Assembly (NCBI GenBank): GCA_902496275.1
Contig: CABVAC010000007.1
Span: forward strand, 1 to 64,000
Direction: 5' to 3'
Origin: an uncultured Collinsella sp.
Lineage (GTDB): Bacteria > Actinomycetota > Coriobacteriia > Coriobacteriales > Coriobacteriaceae
Length of the DNA stretch: 64,000 nucleotides
Position 1 is the first letter of the stretch. Each line of letters opens with the position of its first letter. Positions 34,005 through 42,866 of the stretch are shown here, in pieces. Under the pieces are notes generated by a model, which was given only the letters and a program-made list of their open reading frames with translations, was not told the origin of the DNA and made no database searches. Position numbers and translations under genes: made by a program.

Positions 34005-34787
34005 ATGGCCGAACCCACGCTTTTGCCCGAGCGGCTTCAGTACCGCCCGACCAAGATCGAGCTCGACGAGAGCATCGAGAAGGCCAAGGCGACCCTTCTT
34101 AAGAAGATCAAGCGCTCGGTGTACGTCTACCGCGTTGACTGCGGCGGCTGCAACGGCTGCGAGATCGAGATCTTCGGTTCCATCACGCCCGTCTTCGACG
34201 TCGAGCGCTTTGGCATCAAGGTCGTGCCCTCGCCCCGTCACGCCGATGTGCTGCTGTACACCGGTGCCGTGACGCGTGCCATGCGCATGCCGGCCCTGCG
34301 CGCCTTTGAGGCCGCACCCGATCCCAAGATCGTGGTGTCCTATGGCGCGTGCGGCTGCACCGGCGGCATCTTCTACGACAACTACTGCGTCTGGGGCGGC
34401 ACGGACAAGATCTTGCCGGTCGATGTCTATATCCCCGGCTGCCCGCCCAGCCCCGCGCAGACCATCTACGGCTTTGCCATGGCGCTCGGTCTGCTGGACC
34501 AAAAGCTCCATGCCGAGACCACGGTGGAGGCCGCCGGCGAGCAGGCCGATATCCTGCACCCCGGCGTGCCGTACAAGCTGCGCGTTGCCATCGAGCGCGA
34601 AGCTCGCGCCATGAGCGGCTACCGTTACGGCCGCGACCTGGCCAACGAGTTTATGGATACGCTCGAGGGCGCGCCCAAGGGCGATATCCGCGGTGCCATG
34701 GCGCTGCTCATCGACAAGCAGGACGATCCGCGCCGCGTTGAGGTCTACTCGGCGCTGCAGGATCTGGTGCTGGCCGGAGGTCGCTAG
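34005..34787 (+). CDS. hyfI: Hydrogenase-4 small subunit HyfI (NuoB-like)
   Basis: A 260-residue NuoB-like small subunit holding the [4Fe-4S] cluster next to the active site. Motifs are DCGGCNGCEIEIFG, GACGCTGGIF and PVDVYIPGCPPSPAQT. AAGGAGG precedes the ATG. hycH starts directly after its stop. Confidence 0.93.
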   Translation: MAEPTLLPERLQYRPTKIELDESIEKAKATLLKKIKRSVYVYRVDCGGCNGCEIEIFGSITPVFDVERFGIKVVPSPRHADVLLYTGAVTRAMRMPALRAFEAAPDPKIVVSYGACGCTGGIFYDNYCVWGGTDKILPVDVYIPGCPPSPAQTIYGFAMALGLLDQKLHAETTVEAAGEQADILHPGVPYKLRVAIEREARAMSGYRYGRDLANEFMDTLEGAPKGDIRGAMALLIDKQDDPRRVEVYSALQDLVLAGGR

Positions 34788-35369
34788 ATGGAGCTCACGG
34801 ACCGCTCTGGTTACTTTGCGGGCCCCGGCATGCTCGGCGGCTCTTTTGGCGATGCCTCGCGCGCAAGCGACGAGGCCGCCGAGGGCGTCGCCGACCCCTG
34901 CCTGGGCCATGCGCCCGACCAGGTGGTCTTCTATGAGCTCACGCGTAAGTTTGTGGAGACCGAGGAAGACGTTCCCCAGGAGGCCTGCGACGTGCTGTAC
35001 TACACGCTCGCCGTGGGCCACCACACCGGCGTGCTCGATTGCTTTGAGCCGCGCCTGTCGGTGCCGGTGAACGTGTTTTATTCGCTCGTCGACGCGCTGC
35101 CGGAGGGGGAGGCCAAGACCAAGTTCGAGGCCATCCGCTCCTTTGGCGAGTGCCAGCTCGACAAGGCGGCGGTACCGTCGCTGCTCGAGGCCTGCGATTC
35201 GCTGCTCGACGAGCGCGGTTTTCGCGGGTCGGCCAAGGCCGGCATCTCGGTGTTCGACGACGACTTTGGCCTGCATGCCCAGCAGGTCGCGTTCTTAATG
35301 AAGTTTCGCGATCTGGTTGAGCGCGTGCGCGATGTGTCGGGCGTGTATTTGACGGGGAGGTTGCAGTAA
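34788..35369 (+). CDS. Formate hydrogenlyase maturation protein HycH/HyfJ
   Basis: A 193-residue protein of the HycH/HyfJ family. Recognisable by FYELTRKFVETEEDVPQ, CDVLYYTLAVGHHTGVLDCF and the C-terminal FLMKFRDLVERVRDVSGVYL. In E. coli HycH is needed to mature the large subunit of hydrogenase 3. It starts immediately after hyfI, and its stop overlaps the hycI start (TAATG). Confidence 0.85.
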   Translation: MELTDRSGYFAGPGMLGGSFGDASRASDEAAEGVADPCLGHAPDQVVFYELTRKFVETEEDVPQEACDVLYYTLAVGHHTGVLDCFEPRLSVPVNVFYSLVDALPEGEAKTKFEAIRSFGECQLDKAAVPSLLEACDSLLDERGFRGSAKAGISVFDDDFGLHAQQVAFLMKFRDLVERVRDVSGVYLTGRLQ

Positions 35370-35872
35370 TGGGTCGCGTTGTGGATGGTCGTGTGAACGG
35401 GGCCCCGTTTGCGGGCATTGTGCTCACGGCGGGAAGCGTGCTGCGTGCCGACGATGCCGCCGGCCCCGTGCTCTCCAAAAAGATGGAGGACGCGCCGCTT
35501 GCCGGTTGGTACACCATCGATGGCGGTCAGACGCCCGAGGATGACATCATCGAGGTCAAGCGCGAGCGTCCGCCTCGCCTGGTCTTGGTCGATGCCGCCG
35601 ACATGGCGCTGCCCGTCGGCGCCATCCGCTTGCTCGACAAACGTGACGTGGCCCGCAAGTCGATGTTCACCACGCATTCGCTTCCCTTGTCGATTCTGAT
35701 CGAAGAGATTGAGCAATCGTGCGAAGATATCGTCTTCATAGGGATTCAGCCGGGCGATACGGAGTTCTACAACCCCATGTCCCCGGAGGTCTTTGAGGCC
35801 GTCGACGCCGTGTACGACGCCGTGGCCGCCAACGACTTTTCCCACTTTGTCCGCTTGGGGCAGGAGCTATAG
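35369..35872 (+). CDS. hycI: Hydrogenase maturation protease HycI
   Basis: A 167-residue endopeptidase of the HycI family that clips the C-terminal extension of the nickel-loaded large subunit. GSVLRADDAAGPVL holds the nickel-sensing Asp, followed by LVDAADM and FTTHSLPLSILIEEIE with the His ligand. Its substrate here is the 44-residue HyfG tail. It overlaps hycH by one base. Confidence 0.88.
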   Translation: MGRVVDGRVNGAPFAGIVLTAGSVLRADDAAGPVLSKKMEDAPLAGWYTIDGGQTPEDDIIEVKRERPPRLVLVDAADMALPVGAIRLLDKRDVARKSMFTTHSLPLSILIEEIEQSCEDIVFIGIQPGDTEFYNPMSPEVFEAVDAVYDAVAANDFSHFVRLGQEL

Positions 35873-35911
35873 CAGCGCTTGTCCCTGCTGATTAGGAAAG
35901 AAGTGATTGAC

Positions 35912-36751
35912 ATGGCAGATTCCAAGGCAGAATATCCCGCTCCCGATTGCCTGGCGCCCGCCGCGATCGAGGCCAAGACCGAGGCCGCCGGCGTGACCAA
36001 GGCTAACCTGCCGGTCGCAAAGGCCTTTGTTTTGGCGATGTTCGCCGGCGCGTTTATCGCCTTCGGCGGTCTGTTCTTTACGGTGTTTTTGAGCGACAGC
36101 ACGCTGGGCTGGGGTGCCCAGCGCGTCGTGGGCGGCCTGTGCTTTTGCCTGGGCCTGGTGCTGGTGCTGGTGTGCGGCGCCGAGCTGTTTACCGGCAATT
36201 CGCTTATGGTCTGCGCGCTCAAGAGCAAAAAGATCACTCTGGTCCAGATGCTCAAGGCCTGGATCGTCGTGTGGGTCGGTAATTTTGTCGGTGCCCTGTT
36301 CATCGTCTTTTTGGTGTACATGGCCGGCATCTATAAGCTCAACGGCGAGGCGGTCGCCAATTCCATGGTGAGCGTCGCCGCCGGCAAGGTGACGATCGAC
36401 TGGATGACGATCTTCTTCCGCGGCATCCTGTGCAACATCTTTGTGTGCCTGGCTGTTTGGATCGGTACCGCCGGCAAGACCGTGGTCGATAAGGTTGTGG
36501 GCATTCTGCTGCCCATCGCCGCCTTCGTGGCCTGCGGTTTTGAGCACTGCGTTGCCAACATGTACTTTTTGCCCATGGGTGCCGTGATGCACGCGTGCGG
36601 CTACGGTGCCGACGTCGCCGGCGCCGATGCGCTCAACGCCGCGGGCATTGCGTTTAACCTGTCCGCCGCCACGCTGGGCAACATCGTGGGCGGCGCGGTT
36701 CTGGTCGCGCTCGGCTACTGGTTTATCTACGCCAAGAAGTCCGAGGCGTAA
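35912..36751 (+). CDS. focA: Formate/nitrite transporter FocA-type channel
   Basis: A 279-residue FNT-family membrane channel with about six helices. Family segments are AFIAFGGLFFTV, GAELFTGNSLM and GFEHCVANMYFLP. It passes formate in and out of the cell, feeding FdhF. The ATG at 35912 follows AGGAAAG. It is the last gene of the operon; a strong terminator follows. Confidence 0.92.
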   Translation: MADSKAEYPAPDCLAPAAIEAKTEAAGVTKANLPVAKAFVLAMFAGAFIAFGGLFFTVFLSDSTLGWGAQRVVGGLCFCLGLVLVLVCGAELFTGNSLMVCALKSKKITLVQMLKAWIVVWVGNFVGALFIVFLVYMAGIYKLNGEAVANSMVSVAAGKVTIDWMTIFFRGILCNIFVCLAVWIGTAGKTVVDKVVGILLPIAAFVACGFEHCVANMYFLPMGAVMHACGYGADVAGADALNAAGIAFNLSAATLGNIVGGAVLVALGYWFIYAKKSEA

Positions 36752-36773
36752 GGTACCGTCTGTTTGACGTTGG

Positions 36774-36809
36774 GCCTCCCGCGGGGCGTTGCCGTGCGGG
36801 AGGCTTTTT
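36774..36809 (+). terminator. Intrinsic terminator of the formate hydrogenlyase operon
   Basis: Perfect 9 bp stem GCCTCCCGC (36774-36782) with GCGGGAGGC (36796-36804), followed by TTTTT. Confidence 0.9.
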
Positions 36810-36874
36810 GGGTCTGGGGGCTCGTTGCCGGGCTTTTGGCCTGTTGTGTTTGGCTGATGAAAGGGGTAATCGAG

Positions 36875-38992
36875 ATGGCATCTGCTGTGAAGCGTGACGG
36901 TCGCGCCGTGGTGACCACATGCGGGGGATGCTATGCCGATTGCGCCTTTGCGGCACACGTTGAGGACGGTCGCGTGGTGGCCGAGCTGCCGGTGCCGGGG
37001 CATCCGTGCGCGGCGCGTGCCCTCTGCGCCCGCGGACGGCATCGCCTGGTTATGCCGTTTGACGAGCGCGACCGGATTTTGCATCCCATGCGCCGACGAG
37101 CTGATGGCTCGGGGTTTGATGCGATTTCCTGGGATGAGGCGTTTGCCCAGATTGCCGAGCGTCTTTTGGGGATTGTTGACGAGCGCGGGCCCCGTGCGCT
37201 GGGCATGACGCTCGGCGTGCCCTCGTTCGACCGCTACTGGGCCTATCGCCTTATGCATGCGCTGGGCTCGCCCAACGTGTACGGCGCCGACGGTGCCTGC
37301 GAGGTAAGCCGACTTACCGGTTGGGAGCACAGCTTGGGCTATAGTCCCGCCTCCGACTTGGCGCATACCGATTGCATCATGTATCTGGGGCGTTCCATTG
37401 TCGATTCGTCGACGATGGGGGCCGTTGATGCGCTCAACGACGCGCGCCGGCGCGGGACGAAGATCATCGTGGTCGACCCGCGGCGCAGTGGCTCTGCGGC
37501 GCTTGCCGACCGCTGGCTGCGCGTGCGCCCCGGATGCGATCTGGCGTTGCTGCTGGGTATTGCCCACGTGTTGATTGTCGAGGGCCTGTACGACCGCGAG
37601 TTCGTTGCCCGCTATACCACGGGTTTTGACGAGCTGGCGCAGACTGCTGCTGTTTGGACGCCCGAGTGGGCTGAGTCGATGTGCGATGTGCCGGCCGCAG
37701 AGATTGTCGCCACGGCGCGCGATCTAGCTGCCGCCGCGCCTGCCGCTGTGGTGGATGCGGGCTTTCATGGTGGCATCGGTATCGCGTATGCCAATAGCAC
37801 CCAGACCGCACGCGCTATCTGCTTGGTCGATGTGCTGCTGGGCTGTATTGGACATGCGGGTGGCGCGCTCAATCCGCCCACACCGCTTTCACTGGGCGAC
37901 CTCGATCCCACGCGCTTTGCGACGCCGCCGGTGCCGCGCGAGCCCAAGCTGGGGTCCGAGCGCTATCCACTGGTCGATCCGGTGCGCGGGCTGTGCACGA
38001 CCATCGGTCAGTCGATTCTTGCCGGCGATTTGCGTGGGCTCATCGTCTATGCCAGTAACCCCGGTGCGGGCTATGGCAATGCACAGGCTTGGCTGGGTAT
38101 TTTGCAGCAGCTCGACTTGCTCGTGACGATTGATATTCGCTGGTCCGAGACGGCGCGTGCTTCTGACTTCGTGCTGCCCGACGTGACGTATCTGGAGGCC
38201 GACCGCGGCGTGGGCACGGTCGTGGGAGCCAACGATGCGCGCGTGTTCTACCGCAACGCCGTGCTGCCTGTGCAGCATGACGACACACGTCCCGGTCGGG
38301 AGATTTTTGCCGGTCTGGCGCAGGCCTGTGGCGTGGGCGAGTACTTCCAGTTTACGCCGGACGACCTTGCGGCTGCCCAGGTGGCGCCTTTTGGGATCAA
38401 TCTGGACGAGCTCAAGGAGCGTGGCTGGGCCGATACGGGCGTGGCGCTGCCGTCGCGCACGGGTGAGCCGGTGATTCCGCTTGCCGGCGGTAAGATTGCG
38501 CTGGCAAGTGACGTATGGGAACGAGCCGGCCTGGGTCGTGTACCCAACTGGATCGCTCCCATGGTGGAGCCTGGCCCGGGGATGTTTCGCCTCATTAGCG
38601 GCAATCGACCCTTTGAGTCGCATACCTCGCGCAGACTCGCGGCGGCCGGTGCCGCCGAGATGGGGTCGGACTTGGACGCTGTGCAGATGAACGCCGATGT
38701 CGCCGCTCGCATGGGTATCGCCGATGGCGAGGTCGTCGAGCTTGTGAGCGACATGGGCCGCGACCGCGTGCGCGTGGAGACGACGCCGTATCTGCATCCG
38801 GCGTGCATCTTCACCTCGGCCGCTCCCGGCGGGCGTTCGTTTGGCGCCGATGCCGGTGGCGTTCAAGCCTTGGGCGTGGGCCCGCTCGACCATACGCCGT
38901 TGCGTTGGGACCCGTTGACGGGCGCCGCACTCACCCAGGAAAACGCCGTTCGCGTGGAAAAGATTGTCGCGCGCGAGGATAATGACGAGTAA
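36875..38992 (+). CDS. Orphan molybdopterin oxidoreductase, cysteine type
   Basis: A 705-residue cytoplasmic DMSO-reductase-superfamily enzyme. An N-terminal [4Fe-4S] site (CGGCYADC...HPCAARALC) comes first. The likely molybdenum ligand is Cys in GADGACEVSR near residue 140; it is neither Sec nor Ser. The later part has the MGD-binding text VDPRRSGSAALAD, FVLPDVTYLEAD and RLISGNRPFESHTSR. It has no Tat signal, so it acts inside the cell. No membrane or ferredoxin partner is next to it. The start at 36875 follows AAAGGGG; an earlier in-frame start lies in the terminator. It may be a formate dehydrogenase-like or polysulfide/thiosulfate reductase-like enzyme; the substrate is not readable. Confidence 0.82.
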   Translation: MASAVKRDGRAVVTTCGGCYADCAFAAHVEDGRVVAELPVPGHPCAARALCARGRHRLVMPFDERDRILHPMRRRADGSGFDAISWDEAFAQIAERLLGIVDERGPRALGMTLGVPSFDRYWAYRLMHALGSPNVYGADGACEVSRLTGWEHSLGYSPASDLAHTDCIMYLGRSIVDSSTMGAVDALNDARRRGTKIIVVDPRRSGSAALADRWLRVRPGCDLALLLGIAHVLIVEGLYDREFVARYTTGFDELAQTAAVWTPEWAESMCDVPAAEIVATARDLAAAAPAAVVDAGFHGGIGIAYANSTQTARAICLVDVLLGCIGHAGGALNPPTPLSLGDLDPTRFATPPVPREPKLGSERYPLVDPVRGLCTTIGQSILAGDLRGLIVYASNPGAGYGNAQAWLGILQQLDLLVTIDIRWSETARASDFVLPDVTYLEADRGVGTVVGANDARVFYRNAVLPVQHDDTRPGREIFAGLAQACGVGEYFQFTPDDLAAAQVAPFGINLDELKERGWADTGVALPSRTGEPVIPLAGGKIALASDVWERAGLGRVPNWIAPMVEPGPGMFRLISGNRPFESHTSRRLAAAGAAEMGSDLDAVQMNADVAARMGIADGEVVELVSDMGRDRVRVETTPYLHPACIFTSAAPGGRSFGADAGGVQALGVGPLDHTPLRWDPLTGAALTQENAVRVEKIVAREDNDE

Positions 38993-39044
38993 TTGACTCA
39001 GCTGATGCATTTGACTGATCCACGTTTCTTTTGAAAGGCTGCAC

Positions 39045-40502
39045 ATGAGCGATAGCCAGAACATGTCCGATGAGGTGCGCGCCCGCCTGCGCGCCATTCC
39101 TTCCGTCAACGAGCTGCTAGCCGAGTGGCCGGTGGTGAAGGCGGCGGGGGAGACCTGCGACGCGGTGGTCCATGCTGCCGTGACGGCTGAGCTTGACGAA
39201 GAGCGCGCCGCGATTCGTGCCGGTGCCGCTCCGCGTTCCAAGCGCGAGCTGGCCTCGGCCATCGAGTGGCGTGCGCATCGCTCTGCGCTGCCGAGCCTGC
39301 GTCCCGCCGTTAACGCCACGGGTGTGGTCATCCATACCAACCTGGGCCGCGCCCCGCTCGCGGAGTCGGCCGCCAAGGCCGTGGCCGAGGTCGCGCGCGG
39401 CTACAGCACGCTCGAGTACAGCGTGGATACCTGCTCGCGCGGGTCGCGCAAGGAGCACGCCGCTCAGCTCATCCGCTCGCTTACCGGTGCCGAGGACGCG
39501 CTGGTCGTTAACAATAACGCGGCCGCCGTGCTGTTGGTGCTGGCGACTCACGCCGCGGGCAAGGAAGTCATCGTCAGCCGCGGCGAGCTTGTCGAGATCG
39601 GCGGCAGCTTCCGTATCCCCGATGTTATGGAGGCCTCGGGTGCCAAGCTCGTTGAGGTCGGGGCCACCAACCGCACGCATTTGAGCGACTACGAGCGCGC
39701 CATCACGCCCGATACGGCGATGATCCTCAAGGTCCATCCTTCCAACTATCGCATCGAGGGTTTCCACGAGGAGGTGGGTTCTCGGGAGCTTGCGGCGCTT
39801 GCCCACAAGCATGGCCTGCTGTTCTACGAGGACCAGGGGTCGGGCGCGCTGTTGCCCGACGACATCTTGGTGCGCGGCGGCGAAGAAACCACGCCGGCTT
39901 CAGTTTCGGCGGGGCTCGATATCGTGTCGTGCTCGGGCGATAAGCTGCTCGGTGCCGCACAGGCGGGCATTATCATGGGTCGTCGCGATCTGGTCCAGGC
40001 CTGCGGGTCGCATCCGCTTATGCGTGCCCTGCGTCCGGGAAAGCTCGCACTGGCGGCGCTCGAGGCTACACTGCGCATTTACATGGATGGGGCGGATGTG
40101 GCCCATCGCGAGGTGCCGGTGCTCAACATGCTCACGCTTCCGCAGGCTCATCTGGAGCGTCGCGCACGCAAGCTGCGCGAGCTGATGACGGCAGGCCTCG
40201 ATAAGGCGGGTTGCCCGTGCGCCGTGCAGGTGGAGATCGCCGAGGATTCGTCGACCCCCGGGGGCGGCTCGCTGCCTACCGTCGAGCTGCCCACGATGTG
40301 TGTGGCCGTCTGCCCGGTTGACGGGCGCCTGTCCCTCGACGCGCTCAAGCGCTCGCTCGTCCAAGACTTCGATACGCCGGTCGTCACGCGTGCCTCGCAC
40401 GACCGCATTCTGTTTGATGTACGCACGCTCGTGGGCGACCGCGATATCGAGACGGCGGCATCGACGCTCGTCGCGTGCGTTAAGAAGGCGGTTGCGCGAT
40501 GA
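39045..40502 (+). CDS. selA: L-seryl-tRNA(Sec) selenium transferase SelA
   Basis: A 485-residue PLP enzyme that turns Ser-tRNA(Sec) into Sec-tRNA(Sec) using selenophosphate. Motifs are INATGVVIHTNLGRAPL-like text at residue 86 onward, NNNAAAVLLVL, and the PLP lysine in SCSGDKLLGAAQAG (about residue 307). GAAAGG lies before the ATG. The stop overlaps selB by 4 bases. Confidence 0.96.
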   Translation: MSDSQNMSDEVRARLRAIPSVNELLAEWPVVKAAGETCDAVVHAAVTAELDEERAAIRAGAAPRSKRELASAIEWRAHRSALPSLRPAVNATGVVIHTNLGRAPLAESAAKAVAEVARGYSTLEYSVDTCSRGSRKEHAAQLIRSLTGAEDALVVNNNAAAVLLVLATHAAGKEVIVSRGELVEIGGSFRIPDVMEASGAKLVEVGATNRTHLSDYERAITPDTAMILKVHPSNYRIEGFHEEVGSRELAALAHKHGLLFYEDQGSGALLPDDILVRGGEETTPASVSAGLDIVSCSGDKLLGAAQAGIIMGRRDLVQACGSHPLMRALRPGKLALAALEATLRIYMDGADVAHREVPVLNMLTLPQAHLERRARKLRELMTAGLDKAGCPCAVQVEIAEDSSTPGGGSLPTVELPTMCVAVCPVDGRLSLDALKRSLVQDFDTPVVTRASHDRILFDVRTLVGDRDIETAASTLVACVKKAVAR

Positions 40503-42466
40503 GTGAGGTTCAAGCGCTGGTGGAGTGTCCCGTTATCGTTGGCACGGCGGGCCACGTCGACCACGGTAAGTCGGCACTGATCGAGGCGTTGACCGGCAAG
40601 AATCCCGACCGTCTGGAGGTCGAGCGCCGTCGCGGTATGACCGTGGAGCTTGGCTTTGGCGAGCTGGCGCTGCCGAGCGGCAAGATCGTCGGCCTGGTCG
40701 ACGTGCCGGGCCACGCGCATTACCTGCGCGCCATGGTGCAGGGTGCCACGGGCATTGATGTTGCCGTGTTGGTGGTCTCTGCCGTCGAGGGCGTGATGCC
40801 GCAGACCCGCGAGCACGTGCATGTGCTGGAGCTGCTGGGCGTTACGCACATGGTGGTCGCGCTGACGATGTGCGACCTGGCCGATAGCGAGATGACCGAG
40901 CTTGCCGAGCTCGACGTCGATGACTTTTTGTCGGGTACCGTGTTTGCGGACGCGCCGATTGTGCCCGTGTCGTCTAAGACGGGCGAGGGGATCGACGGGC
41001 TGCTTGCGGTGCTCGACGAGCAGGTAAGTGCCTGCTGGGATGCCTGCCGCGACCGTGCCGAGCGCACCGACGCCGCGCCGCGCCTGCCGATTGACCGCTG
41101 CTTTACGATCAAGGGCGTCGGCACCGTCGTGACGGGAACGCTGCACGATGCACCGGTTGCGGTGGGCGACGAGCTGATGGCTTTGCCGTCGCGTACGGTC
41201 TGTCGTGTGCGCGGGATTCAGGTGCATGGCGATACGCCGCGCGCGCTGCCTGGGCAACGCGTGGCGCTCAACCTGGTTGGTGACGGTGTCGCGGCACTTG
41301 ACCGCGGCGAGATGCTGGGCGTGGCAGACCGTTTTGGTCAGACGTTGCGCTTTATGATGACGTTCACCTACCTGGGTCGCGAGGGCGCCAAGCCGCGCGT
41401 GCTCGAGTCGGGCGCGCGCGTGCATGTGATGGCCGGCACGGCCGAAGTCGTCGGCCGTATCATACTTTTGGAGGGCGAGGCCCCCATGGCGGTGGGCGAG
41501 ACCCGTACCGTGCAGGTGCGCTTGGAGGAGCCGCTGCCGCTGCGCGCCGGAGACCATGCTGTGGTGTTGTCGTATTCGCCCGTTATGCTTATCGGCGGCG
41601 GGCGTGTGCTGCTTTCGCGCTGCCGTCGCTCGCGCGAGCTTTCGGCGGGGGAGCGCACGCTGCTTGCAGCGCTTGAGGCCGGCGATGCCGTCGCTGGTGT
41701 GGACGCGTGGCTGGCGCTGCAGACGCTGCCGGTTACGACGGTTGATGTTGCCGAGGCTTTGGATCTTGCTGCCAGCGATGTTGATACTGCGCTGCGTGCG
41801 CTGGTGGCGGAGGGTGGCGTGCACGTGCTTGCCGGCTCGGACAGGCCGTTGTACATAAATGCTCTCGCGCTCGACGCCGCAATGGACGCGCTCGCGACGA
41901 CCCTGACCGCCATGCACGCCGCTGCCCCTAAGGAGACGGGTTTTACGCCCGGCGCGGTCGCCCATGCTGCCTGGCCTGCCGCTGATGAAGGCGTTGCCGC
42001 GGCGTTGATTGCCGAGGGCTGCTCACGTGGCGTGTGCGCCGCCGAGGGCGCCGAGGTATTCGATCCGCATTCGGCCGCCGCGGCGGCTCGCGTGGTGCGA
42101 GAGGCTTGCGAGCGGATCGTGGCGCTGCTCGATGGGGCCGGCCTCGATGCACCGACGTTGCCCGAGGTGGGCGAGCAACTGCAGCTCGATCGCGACACCA
42201 TGACGCGCGCCCTGCGCGAGCTTTCGCTCAACCGCTCGATCGTTAAGGTCGAGCGCGACGTTGCGCTGTCCGCTGCCACCGAGGCCCATGCGCGCGAGCT
42301 CGTCGCAGCTGCCATTGAGGCGGCCGGTGGCGCAGCCACAACGAGCGTGCTGCGCGAGGCCCTGGGTGTGTCGCGCAAACGTGCAATCAGCATCTTGGAG
42401 CACCTAGATGCCGTGCGCTTTACGGTGCTCGACAAGGACGCCGGCGGCTTGAGGTCCCTGCGCTAG
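40499..42466 (+). CDS. selB: Selenocysteine-specific elongation factor SelB
   Basis: A 655-residue GTPase. The G1 loop is GTAGHVDHGKSALIEALTG near the N terminus, the G3 is DVPGHAHYLRAM, and residues about 150-350 are EF-Tu-like domains 2-3. The C-terminal third has repeated winged-helix-like segments (VREACERIVALLDGAGLDAP, LREALGVSRKRAISILEHLD) that bind the SECIS loop. It delivers Sec-tRNA to UGA in fdhF and selD mRNAs. Length and layout match the family. selC lies 150 bases downstream. Confidence 0.96.
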   Translation: MSEVQALVECPVIVGTAGHVDHGKSALIEALTGKNPDRLEVERRRGMTVELGFGELALPSGKIVGLVDVPGHAHYLRAMVQGATGIDVAVLVVSAVEGVMPQTREHVHVLELLGVTHMVVALTMCDLADSEMTELAELDVDDFLSGTVFADAPIVPVSSKTGEGIDGLLAVLDEQVSACWDACRDRAERTDAAPRLPIDRCFTIKGVGTVVTGTLHDAPVAVGDELMALPSRTVCRVRGIQVHGDTPRALPGQRVALNLVGDGVAALDRGEMLGVADRFGQTLRFMMTFTYLGREGAKPRVLESGARVHVMAGTAEVVGRIILLEGEAPMAVGETRTVQVRLEEPLPLRAGDHAVVLSYSPVMLIGGGRVLLSRCRRSRELSAGERTLLAALEAGDAVAGVDAWLALQTLPVTTVDVAEALDLAASDVDTALRALVAEGGVHVLAGSDRPLYINALALDAAMDALATTLTAMHAAAPKETGFTPGAVAHAAWPAADEGVAAALIAEGCSRGVCAAEGAEVFDPHSAAAAARVVREACERIVALLDGAGLDAPTLPEVGEQLQLDRDTMTRALRELSLNRSIVKVERDVALSAATEAHARELVAAAIEAAGGAATTSVLREALGVSRKRAISILEHLDAVRFTVLDKDAGGLRSLR

Positions 42467-42491
42467 GCCGGTCACTCGCTCCCGCCTCCTC

Positions 42492-42558
42492 AGTTGCGGT
42501 GAAATAGTTCCTATTTGGAGGCTTTGGCAGCAAATACAGGAACTATTCCACCGCAACT
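42492..42558. repeat. Palindromic repeat family A, copy 4
   Basis: Outer arms AGTTGCGGTGAAATAG (from 42492) and the complement ending at 42558, with one mismatch and one bulge; inner arms share GTTCCT with copy 2 but end differently. It separates selB from selC. Confidence 0.88.
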
Positions 42559-42572
42559 TCTTGTTCGTCTTT

Positions 42573-42603
42573 TTGGGATGGAGCCGTTTCGGTTTGGTAA
42601 AAT
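42573..42603 (+). promoter_or_regulatory. Candidate selC promoter
   Basis: TTGGGA (42573-42578), a 19-base spacer and extended -10 TGGTAAAAT (hexamer 42598-42603), 12 bases before tRNA-Sec. Confidence 0.5.
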
Positions 42604-42615
42604 ACCGCCGCACTT

Positions 42616-42712
42616 GGGAACGGATGGGCTCCGGTGGGCTCCGCGGTCCTCAAAACCGTTGCGAGGCGTGCAAAACGTCTTGGATGTGTTCGATTCACAT
42701 ACGTTCCCGCCA
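42616..42712 (+). tRNA. selC: tRNA-Sec (anticodon TCA)
   Basis: 97 bases including CCA. Acceptor GGGAACG pairs with CGTTCCC with an extended eighth position, the anticodon loop CCTCAAA reads TCA (for UGA), the variable arm is long (an 8 bp stem at about 42662-42682), and the T-arm is ATGTGTTCGATTCACAT. The D-arm GCTCCGGTGGGC matches the E. coli tRNA-Sec style. It lies directly after selAB. Confidence 0.93.
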
Positions 42713-42720
42713 TACGCTAC

Positions 42721-42775
42721 CAGCGCTTTTGTGCTCGCGGTCTTGCTGCGTGCCGCAAAGGCGCTGTTTTGTTTT
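42721..42775 (+). terminator. Intrinsic terminator after selC
   Basis: CAGCGCTTTT (42721-42730) pairs with AAAGGCGCTG (one T-G), with an inner GCGG/CCGC, then TTTTGTTTTT. Confidence 0.7.
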
Positions 42776-42866
42776 TGCACGAGCTTTTCATAGCGCTGCT
42801 ATTTCGGTGGCTGTATTTAGCTTCGTGCACCGGGTTTCGAGCATGCCGATGGAGGTGTTTTGCCGT

